DNA of 64,000 bases from Varanus komodoensis (lineage: Eukaryota; Chordata; Lepidosauria; Squamata; Varanidae), in the NCBI RefSeq assembly GCF_004798865.1, contig NW_025335568.1:53787162-53851161 (forward strand). The letters are read 5' to 3'. Made by a program: the position numbers and the translations under genes. The notes below the pieces were generated by a model, which saw nothing but the letters and a program-made list of their open reading frames with translations, was not told where the DNA came from and did no database searches. This document shows positions 11,013 to 20,300 of this stretch, piece by piece (positions within the stretch are counted from its first letter, which is position 1; the number at the start of each line of letters is the position of its first letter).

Positions 11013-11147
11013 CTGAAAAAACTTTTGCAGTTCTACCACTCTGCTTTTACCAAAATGCTCAACTGTTGATGGAGCTTCTGAGGCAATTTTCGTTGGCGTT
11101 TCAAGTATCAAAGCTGGTGATTCCGTGGACACTATTGGCTTGAGTCC
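11013..11147 (-). CDS. COX7A2L: COX7A2L coding exon 2 (residues 25-69)
   Basis: Middle coding exon, exactly 135 bases or 45 codons, with phase 0 at both ends. It begins GLKPIVSTES and ends VVELQKFFQ; the human counterpart begins GLKPVVSTEA and ends VPELQKFFQ. The acceptor is a pyrimidine-rich tract ending TTTATGCAG and the donor is GTAAGAAC. This segment is the N-terminal half specific to COX7A2L, which in family studies contacts complex III. The last part (VVELQKFFQ) starts the COX7A-like fold that takes the COX7A position in complex IV. The middle (ETPTKIASEAPSTVEHFGKS) is the least conserved part compared with human, as expected for a linker. No stop or frameshift is present. Confidence 0.95.
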
Positions 11148-11559
11148 CTGCATAAAGAAATCAAACTCATTTCTACTGAGCACATTTCCAGTAACTATAT
11201 AGCTTGTATCTATGCTCTGTGTGAAGACTACACTCGGTGTGAATAAACTTGGGATTGCACCTTCCCAAGCCAACTGTATATGTAGCTACAATTTTTGCCT
11301 GCAAATGGCAATTCATGCCTGTTCTATGGGAGCGAAGGGAGACAGTGGTGTCCTGTCCATCAGCTTTGCTGCAATCAACTACCTATTTTCCTCAGCGCGC
11401 ATAACTCAGAACTATTTGCTGTCAGTGGCCATTATAACTGCTATTTATAACTTCTGGCACTTCTGAATTTGCTTACTTTGCTCTTTCCTCCATCTTTGCA
11501 TCAAGGCAGTTGTGTGCTACCCTAGCAGGGAACCTCTCTCAAGAATGCATTCTGCCTGT

Positions 11560-11990
11560 TGTGTGGCAACTGAACTGGCTGCCAATTCATGTACAAGGCT
11601 GAATCAAGGTGCTGGCTGCTACCTTTAAAGATGTTTGTTATGGCCTGACACCCACAGAGCTCATGCTATCTGCTGCTTATGTTCTGCAGAGTGGGCCACT
11701 GGCTGGTCATACCATACTGGAGGATCAAGCAACTGCTTCAGCATTTGTTCTGGAATAACCTCCAGCTAATTCCAGAGAAGCAGGCAAAACCTTCCTCTGG
11801 CGAATGGCTTACAATAGCTGAATGGATGCTTCTACTACAGGATTGCTCTACTTTTAAGATTGCATTTATGGATCTAGTATTTTATTACTGCTGCTTTACT
11901 GTCTGTTTTTCTAGAAGTGTTCTTATGCATCAAAATGTGTTAAATAATAATACCCTGCTAGTTTTCCTCAGTGGGTATGTTTGCACTCAT
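11560..11990 (+). mobile_element. L2-like LINE fragment
   Basis: The frame recalls the C-terminus of an L2-type RT: LNWLPIHVQG (HWLP motif), KVLAATFKDVCYGLTP, then FWNNL in the place of LWN.LP. Stops and frameshifts are present. A T-rich stretch follows. Confidence 0.5.
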
Positions 11991-12118
11991 GAACCTGGGG
12001 GAAGGGGTTAGAATAAAGAAGGATCAGATGACAGGCAACAAGAGAAAGGTAGCTAATCCCTTAGCGGGATGAAGCTCTGATGTTGGACGCATCACCTTAT
12101 CCTTCCCTGCCCTTTCCA

Positions 12119-12195
12119 GCACAACCTTATGCAGAAGTAAACTCCACTACATTTGATCCAGTTTACTCCCAGGGTAAACGTGCACTGAATTGCAG
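12119..12195. repeat. Palindromic short MITE-like repeat
   Basis: The left arm ACCTTATGCAGAAGTAAACT and right arm AGTTTACTCCCAGGGTAAAC are near reverse complements around TTTGATC. It belongs to a dispersed palindrome with the words GTAAGTTCCATTGAATTTAA and AATGGACTACTCCCAGG at 20949-20996, and a looser copy at 40655-40765. Confidence 0.5.
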
Positions 12196-12204
12196 TTGAT
12201 TTAA

Positions 12205-12323
12205 TAGTGGTGGGCAACTTGTGGCCTACAACATCTATCATTCTTCACCACTGGCTAAGCTGGCTAGGGCTGATGGAACTTGTAGGCCAACACATCTGGA
12301 GGACCACAAGTTGCCCACCTCTG
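12205..12323. mobile_element. Short hAT-like MITE with terminal inverted repeats
   Basis: The left end is TAGTGGTGGGCAACTTGTGG. The right end, read in reverse, is CAGAGGTGGGCAACTTGTGG, so the inverted repeats agree over about 20 bases in the hAT pattern CAGNG. The element is 119 bases, with an inner segment TGGCTAGGGCTGATGGAACT. I could not confirm an 8-base target duplication. Inner fragments of the same family lie near 18.61 and 39.53 kb. Confidence 0.65.
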
Positions 12324-15109
12324 CAGTAAATTATATGGGAACTGATCCAGTAATGTAAGTACAGCAAAATGGGGAAAGGTGGTTCCTAGCCAATCAGTCA
12401 TTTAGCCTTTATTTCCCAGGAGTCTGGGACATGATTATTAACATCCCTTAAAAGAAACACACACCACTTAAATTAAGAGCAGAACATGCTGCCTTCACAA
12501 TGCAGTGTGTCTCCCTGTTTACCAAGGAGTGCTAATGGATAGCCCAAAGGCAGTTAATTGAGCAAGGTTTTACTTAGCACAGAGGCAATTTGCAACTCAC
12601 TCACTCCTGAGCACTGAATTTCATAGGTCTAGCATAAAGTAAACAGGCTACAGAACAGAACCACAGTTACCTACATAGAGATTCTCTGTGTTGTTATTCC
12701 AGACAGTAAGTGTGAGCACAGTATGTTTGGTATTAAATTTGCATTTTAACAAGGCTAATAAGTGCATGCTTGGAATGAGTATGTACTAATTACTTTCTGT
12801 TTGTACATCTATCTAGCTGCCTGCCAATCAAGGGCATTTTTAAATATAATTTTCACACTTCAGGTTAGAGTAACTTTATATCAAACTTTATATTTAAAAG
12901 CATGCAGTAGGAAATTTGTTCAGCTCCACAGGTTCTATTAGAACCTATCCCAAGACAGATCTTGGATGCTGCATTGCATATACATAAAACATAAACATAT
13001 GTATTTGGAAATGTTGCGTGTCTCAAACCACGGGTTGCATATTTCTTTCAAATATGTATACACAATAGAGTTAACTCTACAATCTGTGGACCCCTCAGGG
13101 TATTGTTTAAAGTACTATTATATTATAAATATTCTATTTGGCGAGAAGCTGTGTTATACATGCTTTTATACAAAAGGTAAAATTTTAATAAAAAACCTAG
13201 AAAAGCAAGCTAAACAATTATTTAGCAGTCCCAAAACAGCCAGAGATGAGTAGCTTTCCACATCAAAGAGCAAATCTTCCACCAGAGCAACATATCCCTC
13301 TATGCCACCATCCCAGACGCTTATGACAAAGGCATCTTCTGACTGCAGATGACTCATAAGCAGACTATCAGGAGAGCTAGTCCCTTGGATAAGCAGCTTC
13401 TTGGTCTGTGAAGTTGTAGTAGGTCAAAACTACTATCCTGAATTGGGCCCTGGACTATAAAGCTACTGCAATACTCACTGAATAGGCTTGCTATGGCCAT
13501 TGAAAGGGCAGGAGTATATTCACATAGGCCGAGCCCTTATGATCACCTTCTCCATATATTCAGATATAAATAAATGAAAACATTGGAAAGCCAATGTCAA
13601 CTGGATGTTCCATGTGGCTTAGTTGAGCAGGAATTCACAGTACAGTATCAAAAATACTATCATATTGTACCATTACTATATTTATTCATAAGTAGAATAC
13701 CTTAGATTAAAATACTGACAGAGCTTTCAAAATCCTGTTCAAATACCATTCATATGAACTGCTTTCATTTGATTCTGATGTATTAAAAATCTCATATACA
13801 CATCAACAGCCTCCTCAACTACATCACTTCATACAATAATGGAGACTTTATTTAGAGTGCTCTAAAATGAAGAAATTCCTCCCACTGAAGACCCACCACA
13901 ATCCAAGCCTAAATATTTTCTAAAAGTGTCTTAGCAGTCTTAGGCTAGGGTTAGGAAAGATTTAAAACACAAGCCAGTCAAAAATCAAAGGAAAGGAGAG
14001 ATCTCAGCCTGTATGCTTACATCAGCCTAATTTCAACATTTCACTGCTCCTGTTCAAAGTTCTGCTGTTTAAGAGCAACTACTGAAAACTTCTTACATTC
14101 AGCAGGCTGACTTTTCTTAACATTTGTCAGCTGTTTGATGGAGCATGGAAGTTTAATTTCTGCTTCTTAATTACAAAGAACTGAACTTTGTGTATTCAGA
14201 TGTAACTTTTGTTACTCCATTTTCTAAAACATATCTGTTAATGAATATCACACTTCTAAAATGCCATTCCATTATGTTAGATCTTCTTCTAATATACCAT
14301 AAGGAATAGCCTTAGTTTTAATGTTACTCAAGACGGAGAGAAGAAATTACTGTGCTGGTGGAAGACTTCTAGCCAGAGCTCACGCAAGAACTTTTACTGC
14401 CTAAGATAAAGCAGCAAATGACAAACCTCTTCGCCAAGCCATGGAACTGAAGGCTGGCCACGTGATTTCAGTGCTTGAAATGGAAAATCCCACAAGCACT
14501 TCCCTCACCGTAAAAAGACAACAATCAGCAATCAATAACATTTTGCTCCCTTTTCACATCAAATGTTTGCTGCTTCAGGCAGCTGCCTCACTCTACCTAG
14601 TGGCAGAGCCAACTCTGCTCAAATTTTCATCACAGGCAGTGTTAGGTGTTCAAATTCTATATTGGACTGGACTGCTGCAGAACAGCAGCATTTTATAGAG
14701 TTTAGTGCCCATTATTTTCTTCATAGTTGCATCCCACTGCATAGAGTTGTGTGCCAATAAGCCAAGATAAAAACAAGCCTTGGAGAATGCATACAGCTTT
14801 TGTTCTGCCCACCTTGAATGAACAAACTAAGACCTTGGCAACGGATGACAGTTTCTCATTTCATCCCAACTAAGAAACTATGGTTACTGGCTCCAGAACA
14901 AGGGAGATTATTAAACCAACTTCAAAACAGAATTTAATAACTGAGCTTGTTCCAAAGCCATTTCCCATATTTTCTTGGTTTTGGCAAAGCAGGAAACTAC
15001 AATTAAAGGAAGACTACCTGGCATGTTCACTCAAAGGAAAGTGCAAAGGGGATGAGTATGTGGCAAAAATGTTTATTCATATTTTGACTTATTAAGCTGA
15101 GATACAATC

Positions 15110-15528
15110 ATCTGATCACTACGTATAGACATGAAATCTGGACAATGAAGAAAGTTGACAGTAAGGAAAAAGATGTGTTCATAATACGGTGCTGGAGAAG
15201 AGTGCTGCAAATCTCTGAGGCATCAGAAAGACAAAAAAGTGGGCCCTAGATTAATTAAGCCAGAACTCTGAAAGCAAAAATTGAAGCTGTCATACTTTGG
15301 GGACATCATGAGAATGCAAGACTCACCGAACAGGAGTCATGCTAGGGAAGCTGAAGGCAGAAGATGACGACAACCAGCTATGAGACGGATCAATTCCAGA
15401 GGGAAAGCCATAGCTTTGTACTTACTAGAGTGAAGAAGGGCTGCCAAGGATGGGACATTTTGGAGGGTCTATATACTTTGGGGTGCCCTAAATCAGGCAT
15501 GACTTGATGGCATGTAGCAACAATGATC
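15110..15528 (+). mobile_element. BovB LINE ORF end and 3' UTR, sense
   Basis: GACATGAAATCTGGACAATG, GGTGCTGGAGAAGAGTGCTG, CTGTCATACTTTGGGGACAT, GACGGATCAATTCCA, GGGACATTTTGGAGG and finally GACTTGATGGCATGTAGCAA. The same order of motifs occurs at 44.99-45.39 kb. Several frame breaks. Confidence 0.75.
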
Positions 15529-15579
15529 ATCTTTATATGGCCTTTCAGTTTTGGGAAGGGATCTATCTTCAGACTTCCA

Positions 15580-15680
15580 TATAGCCTAAAGTGCCTGATT
15601 CTGCTTAATTTTGGAAGCTAAGAAGGGTAAGGTCTGGTTAGAATCTGAATGGGAGACTGGAGTCCTGCAATGAGAGGGCT
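15580..15680 (+). mobile_element. 5S-rRNA-like SINE
   Basis: GCCTGATTCTGCTTAATTTT, GGAAGCTAAGAAGGGTAAGG, TCTGGTTAGAATCTGAATGG and GAGACT follow the 5S rRNA order (CCCGATCTCGTCTGATCTC, GGAAGCTAAGCAGGGTCGG, CTGGTTAGTACTTGGATGGGAGAC). The internal promoter boxes are recognisable but mutated, so it is not a working 5S gene. A 5S-derived SINE class (5S-Sauria) is known in lizards; the 3' extent here is uncertain. Confidence 0.6.
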
Positions 15681-16599
15681 GGATCCCATGTCCTTCTAGG
15701 TGGGATTGGACTTCACAGATAACATCCAGAAATGGTTGACTACCAAGACAGCCATAAATTGTGGATTCCTAGAGCAAAAGGGTGGAAATGAAATGAAACA
15801 GATGGGCAACCACTTCACTACAAGTTAATTTCAACTAACATTCTGACTCCAAAAAGATCACATGAATCAGCTTAGGAAGCCTCAGTAAGCAGAGTGCTTT
15901 CAAACCCTTAAAACCATTCTTAAGAGATTTAGAGGTTCATCTGTAAGCTGAAAGAAACCAGCAGAATTCAGCTGTACATTTACACATTAGTAGCACTAAT
16001 ATTGATTCAGGTTTGTTTCTACTCTGCATTGAATCAGGGTGCTGAGATCTTCAATAGCAAGACTGGTGGTGGGGAACAGATTCCTCTGTGCGTGTAGTGT
16101 TGTTATCCCCCCTCCCCACCCCGCCACATGTGTCAAGGCTTGTGTGTTATCTAGTAGTTTATGAATATATTTCTGATTACAAGGTCTGAGTAGATTAGAC
16201 ATTAATCTCACTGCTGCAGGCAGCCACGCATCAGAGCCTTTTCCATGCAGCTTTCATAGCTTTGCTGATGCAGAGAATCCTATCACAGGTGACACAAAAT
16301 AACAACCAGCTAAGACTTAAGCCATTCAGTCCTAAGGGACACGTTATTTCCTCAATTGAGAGGCATTGGCAGAGAGGAGAAGTCACTGCATAGCTTCTGC
16401 CACTTCCTAAGCCCTTTAGCCTCCTTGAGGAAACCTTTTCACTTATGTAGCCCTTTTCAAAAACAAACAAAAAGAAAAAAGAAAACAAAAACAAGGAAAC
16501 ATTTTTTTTTCATTTCTCTATTATTTTTTAGCTGAAGCTCTCTGGGCAATTTACCTCAATGTAAACCATTAACACCAATGAGGGCCAAATTAGCTTCTG

Positions 16600-17165
16600 T
16601 TCTGTAACAGTTACCTCTCCTCCTATTCCATGATTGCTAAGTTTACTGAGGGGACTTCATTAGTGAGGAATGTTGTTAAAACCATTTTTTGGGGGGTGGG
16701 AAGGGAGTACAAGTTAGCAGAGTCTACCCCTGTCCAAATGCTCATTGACACTCTCAAAGAACTCTAAAAGGTCACGGAAATTGGACCCACCTTTATGGAA
16801 ATCATGTTGAAATTTTATCAACTGGGTTTCCTCTTCTAAACATGTTCTCATTTTATCCTGAATAAAACTTTCAACCAATTTGCCCAGAGCAGATGTTAAG
16901 CTAACAGACCTGCAATTTCCCAGATCCCCCTCAAATTCCTTTTTAAAAATTGCAATTACATCAGCCACTTGCCAGTTCTCTGATACAGAAGATATTAGGG
17001 ACTTGCTACATATGTTTGTTGGAGGACCAGTAATTACATATCTAAGTCCTTTAAGAACTCTAGGATGGATACCACCTAGATTTGGTGATTTATTAACTTT
17101 CAATTTATCAATAAAGCTGATAACTTCATCTCTTGTCATCACTATTTGCCTGACATAACTGCAAT
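16600..17165 (-). mobile_element. CR1 LINE fragment, RT N-terminal part, antisense
   Basis: The minus strand encodes VISFIDKLKVNKSPNLGGIH, RVLKGL, AIFKKEFEGDLGNCRSVSLT and SALGKLVESFI, the start of a CR1 reverse transcriptase (family consensus: KSPGPDGIHPRVL, NYRPVSLTS). A 154-codon open stretch remains (16714-17178). On the plus strand the left part reads TCCTATTCCATGATTGCTAA, a CR1 word downstream of the RT core. Confidence 0.75.
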
Positions 17166-17354
17166 TTATTATAGTCACATTTTATTGAGCTGGGTTTTGT
17201 TTTTGTAAATGGCTCTCATAGTCATTACTGAAAGGAAGTATGTTTATTAAACAAGCAAGCAAAACCAACCTCTCTCTGAGTTAAAGCGGTGCCTGTGAAT
17301 GAAACCTATGGCCTTTCACCTGCACACTGAGTTGTTCCATCTTTTGCCAAGAGA

Positions 17355-18135
17355 AGTGGCAGTCTTACACATAACAACATAAGAAAAGTCACGATGGATC
17401 AGACCAAAGGTCCATCTAGTCCAGCCAGTGGCAAACCAGCTGCCCAGAGGATCCCTCCAGCAGGATAGGTGTAAGACCTTCTCTTCTGCTGCTCCTCAGC
17501 AAGTGGTGCATGCAGGAACCCAACTCTGGTAAAGGAAGAAGCACAGAGCTATCAAGGCTAGTAGCCACTGATAGCCTCCACCCTCAGGAATCTGCCCTTC
17601 TCTGAATCTTTTCCAACTCAATAATGTTTTTTTTCAGGTAAGGTGACCAGAACTAAGCACAATATTCCAGGTGTGGCTGCACTAAGGATTTGTATAAGGG
17701 AAGTAAGGTTTTGGTAGTTCGGCTTTCTATCCCATTCCTCATGGTGCCTAGCAGTTTGCCTTCTTCACAGCAGCTCAGCACTAGGCCAACGTTTTCACTG
17801 AACTGTCCACCACTACCCCAAGATCCCTTTCTTGTTCAATCACTGCTAGTTCAGACCCCATCAACCATATACTTGAAGTTGGGATTTTTTTTGCCCCAAC
17901 ATGCATTACTTTGCACTTGGTTATGTTGAACTGCATTTGCCATTTTGATGTCCATTTTCCCAGTTTGGAGAGATCCCTTTGGAGCTCCTCACAGTCCCTT
18001 CTGGTTTTAACCAACCTAAAAATGTAGTGTCACCAGCAAACCTGGACACCTCACTACTTGTTCTTAATTCCTGATCATTTCTGAATAGGTCCTGATACAG
18101 AACCTTGTGGGACTCCACTAGTGGCATCTTCATCT
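17355..18135 (-). mobile_element. CR1 LINE fragment, RT C-terminal part and 3' end, antisense
   Basis: The minus strand encodes DCEELQRDLSKLGKWTSKWQ, MQFNITKCKVMHVG and ERDLGVVVDSSVK, which are CR1 RT motifs (family consensus: KWQMQFNVEKCKVMHLG, EKDLGV). The left side carries the 3' end read in reverse (AACATAAGAAAAGTCACGAT, GGTCCATCTAGTCCAGCCAG). It lies to the right of a CR1 piece that should precede it in the opposite order, so the two are separate insertions or a rearrangement. Confidence 0.75.
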
Positions 18136-18137
18136 TG

Positions 18138-18380
18138 AGAACCAGTATGTTGTAGTAGTTAGGACTGCAGGACTGGGACTCAGAAAATCTGGGTTCTAGT
18201 TCCCACTCAGTCATGGAACCAGCTGAGTGACTTTGGGCTAGTCACAGCCTTATAGTCCAACCTACCTAGCAGGGCTGTTGTTGTGGGGATAAACTTGAGA
18301 GCAGGAAGTGGAGAATGATGGAAACTACTTTTGAGTTTTTTGTAAGAAAAAGGCAAAACTGAAATCTAATAAATAAATGT
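18138..18380 (+). mobile_element. Sauria-type SINE
   Basis: CCAGTATGTTGTAGTAGTTA, GGGTTCTAGTTCCCACTCAG, GTGACTTTGGGCTAGTCACA, CCAACCTACCTAGCAGGGCT, with an ATAAATAAATG tail. Complete from head to tail but diverged. Confidence 0.75.
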
Positions 18381-18604
18381 ATAAAGTGCATGTCTCAATT
18401 TACAAATATACATGCAATATTATAAAAAATAACCATAATCTAAACAGCAATGTGGTATATCTGGTCATGATGGAGGATTTAATGTGGCCAAGTGGCGTGC
18501 ATGCATGCATGCCTGTTCAGCCCACTAGCCTCAAGTTTCAGGAATTCTCAGGATTCTTTGACATCAAGCTTGGGCTTCAAACATAAAAGAACAAGTGCAT
18601 GCCT

Positions 18605-18715
18605 CTTGTGGGCCAAAACATCCGAGGAACCACAGCTCCCATCAGCCCCTGCCAGCACAGCCAATGGTGAGGGACAATGGGAATTACAGTCCAACACCAT
18701 CTGGAGGCCTACAAG
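18605..18715. mobile_element. hAT-like MITE, inner fragment
   Basis: CCAGCACAGCCAATGGTGAG and GGGAATTACAGTCCAACACC match the inner part of the short hAT family whose ends are seen at 12.2 kb. No terminal repeats here. Confidence 0.45.
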
Positions 18716-18939
18716 GAGCAGCCCCCCAAGTCAAGCTGTGCCCTCTGTAAGAGGGCGCAGGGCCACCATGCCTGAAGATCGTCCAGCCCAGCCAGTTCAC
18801 CTTTCCTTTTTCAATCAGCCACAAGCCAGAAAGAACAGGAGACACCATAAGCAGCCTTCCAGCCAAAAAACCAAGGGCAGGAGCCATGTGCTCCTCCTCG
18901 CCCATCCTTTCTCATTCTCTAGCTGCCCTGCGACAAACG

Positions 18940-19260
18940 CACTTCGTGAGGATCCGCTTCCTCAGTCTCCCCACTCCCCTCCGTAGTAAGGTTGTGAAGG
19001 TCAAGTCCCCCTGCGAAGGGCCAACATGTGCTGCTCGTTACCTGCGGGGTGTAAGCAGTGGAAGCGCCCACCCCAACCAGCCTCTGTGTGAAGCCGCTGA
19101 ACTTGTAATACATAGCGGGCCCGGGAGACAGGTCCCTCGCTCCGCGTCCGCCGCCCCGCTTCGCCAGCCTAGCGCACAGGCAGGCAGCCGGTTGCGACGC
19201 GTGCGAGGCAAAGGGCCTCTTGCGCGACGGGCTTAGTCTTGGACCTCTACCCTGAAGGGG
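18940..19260 (-). promoter_or_regulatory. COX7A2L: COX7A2L CpG-rich promoter and 5' UTR region
   Basis: GC-rich sequence with many CpGs (clusters such as GCGACGCGTGCGAGG and TTGCGCGACGG) spans exon 1 and about 150 bases upstream of it, in contrast to AT-rich flanks. No TATA box is evident. This fits the broad CpG-island promoter expected for a ubiquitously expressed mitochondrial gene. The transcription start cannot be placed from sequence alone. Confidence 0.6.
19042..19113 (-). CDS. COX7A2L: COX7A2L coding exon 1 (start codon, residues 1-24)
   Basis: First coding exon of the supercomplex assembly factor COX7A2L (COX7RP/SCAFI), a mitochondrial inner-membrane protein that links complex III to complex IV. 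It reads MYYKFSGFTQ followed by RLVGVGASTAYTPQ, nearly the same as the human start as I remember it (MYYKFSGFTQKLAGAWASEA). It is basic and aromatic, as expected of a matrix-targeting leader. The ATG is the CAT at 19111-19113 on the plus strand. The exon ends in CAG followed by GTAACG, a good donor in phase 0, which joins to the GGA that opens exon 2. Reading on past the donor gives a tail unlike the family, which confirms the splice. The exon sits in a CpG-rich stretch consistent with a housekeeping promoter. With the other two exons the protein is 116 residues; human is 114. Confidence 0.95.
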
Positions 19261-19825
19261 TCCGACTTTGTGCCTGAAAAAAAATGTTTCCGAGTGAAAG
19301 CAAGGCGAAGCTACAGCGTTTAATTGAAGGCTCCAAGGAAACTACAGAACAGAAACTTCAGGAATGGCGTTGACATTTTCTTTGCCGGTTTTGGAAGAAA
19401 GCAGCTTTTCAACCAGGCAATAAAGCAGCCAGCCCAAAAAGAATCTACTGCGGCTGCGTAGTTATGTGCTTTTTGCCGCTCTAGAAACGGAGGGTAGGAA
19501 TCGCAATGTCGTGATTGTTGGCTGGGAGACTTCCAGGTTGCTTTCGATGGGCTTTCCCTGGACGGAAGTGAGAGTTACCCATTGAATAGAATGCAGAAAT
19601 CCAGAATTTTACCGTGGCACCATGTATTAGCAATAAAGTCAGCAACAAAGGCTATTCTTTTTAAATCTGATTTTTCTTGGTTTATACAATTACGGATTCC
19701 TCCCTCGCTTTTTAAACTGTTTTTTTAAATCCCCAATGGCAGTAATTCCACTGCCCTTTCCGCCAGCCCTGTAGGATAGTCCACTGCAAGGACGTCATGC
19801 TCTCTCTTGGGTATGTTCCATGTTC

Positions 19826-20000
19826 TTCTATCTATCTATCTATTTATTTATTTATTTATTAAAACATTTCTATGCCGCCCCTTGCCGAAGCCTCGGGGCG
19901 GCTCACAGCACAGAATAAAATACAATAAAATACAAAAATAACAATATAAAACCCAATATAAAATAAATAACAATATAAAAGAAGTCGCCCTGGCCAGATA
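19826..20000 (-). mobile_element. Tetranucleotide run and LINE/SINE 3' tail, antisense
   Basis: (TCTA)n then (TTTA)n, followed by CATTTCTATGCCGCCCCTTG and GGGGCGGCTCACAGCACAGA, which is the reverse of a GCCGCCC...ATAAATAAATAA type 3' tail. It separates the two CpG-rich blocks upstream of COX7A2L. Confidence 0.6.
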
Positions 20001-20109
20001 GGGGCTCCTCCCTCCAGAGAGACCAAATATATAGTAGCCGACATTGGTAGCAGAAAATTGGTGGTGTATATGGCTAAACTTGATTTAAAGTTTACAGTTT
20101 TCCTGTACG

Positions 20110-20300
20110 AATCCTTTGATGAGGCGAAGAGTCCAGAATCAACCAATCGGCGGCAGGGAGGAGCGGCTCGTTGACTTTAGCCCGGCAACAGTTGCTAGGG
20201 GCGATGCTTTAACGTCGCGGCGGCTTTTTATGGCTGCGCTGGCATTTTACAAGACGAGACCAAAAGGAGAAGGAAAAGAAAGGAGGCGAGTTGGGAATCA
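20110..20300. promoter_or_regulatory. Second CpG-rich block with X-box-like and CCAAT motifs
   Basis: An isolated CpG-rich stretch about 1 kb upstream of COX7A2L exon 1, separated from it by a repeat remnant. The minus strand carries CCCCTAGCAACTGTTGCC (about 20202-20185), which contains the RFX half-site CCTAGCAAC and the small palindrome GCAACAGTTGC. About 35 bases further along the minus strand is CCGATTGGTT (20150-20141), an inverted CCAAT/NF-Y site. The CpGs (for example AACGTCGCGGCGGC) and motif pairing suggest a promoter, either an alternative COX7A2L first exon or an unannotated plus-strand transcript. Confidence 0.4.

Larger units (their letters stand above)
11148..19041 (-). other. 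COX7A2L: COX7A2L intron 1
   Basis: Intron of 7,894 bases. It carries an L2-like LINE end, a palindromic MITE next to a short hAT element, a BovB tail, a 5S-like SINE, two antisense CR1 pieces, a tRNA-derived SINE and a hAT fragment, all listed separately. I see nothing identifiable in 12330-15100 or 15800-16590. No second gene is supported inside it. Confidence 0.85.

Noticed and set aside
15580-15680. Functional 5S rRNA gene
   Set aside because: The match is partial and many internal-promoter bases differ; SINE or pseudogene is the better reading.
18492-19236. Plus-strand frames of 164 and 116 codons over the COX7A2L first exon
   Set aside because: Antisense shadow of the GC-rich promoter and exon 1; no family motifs.
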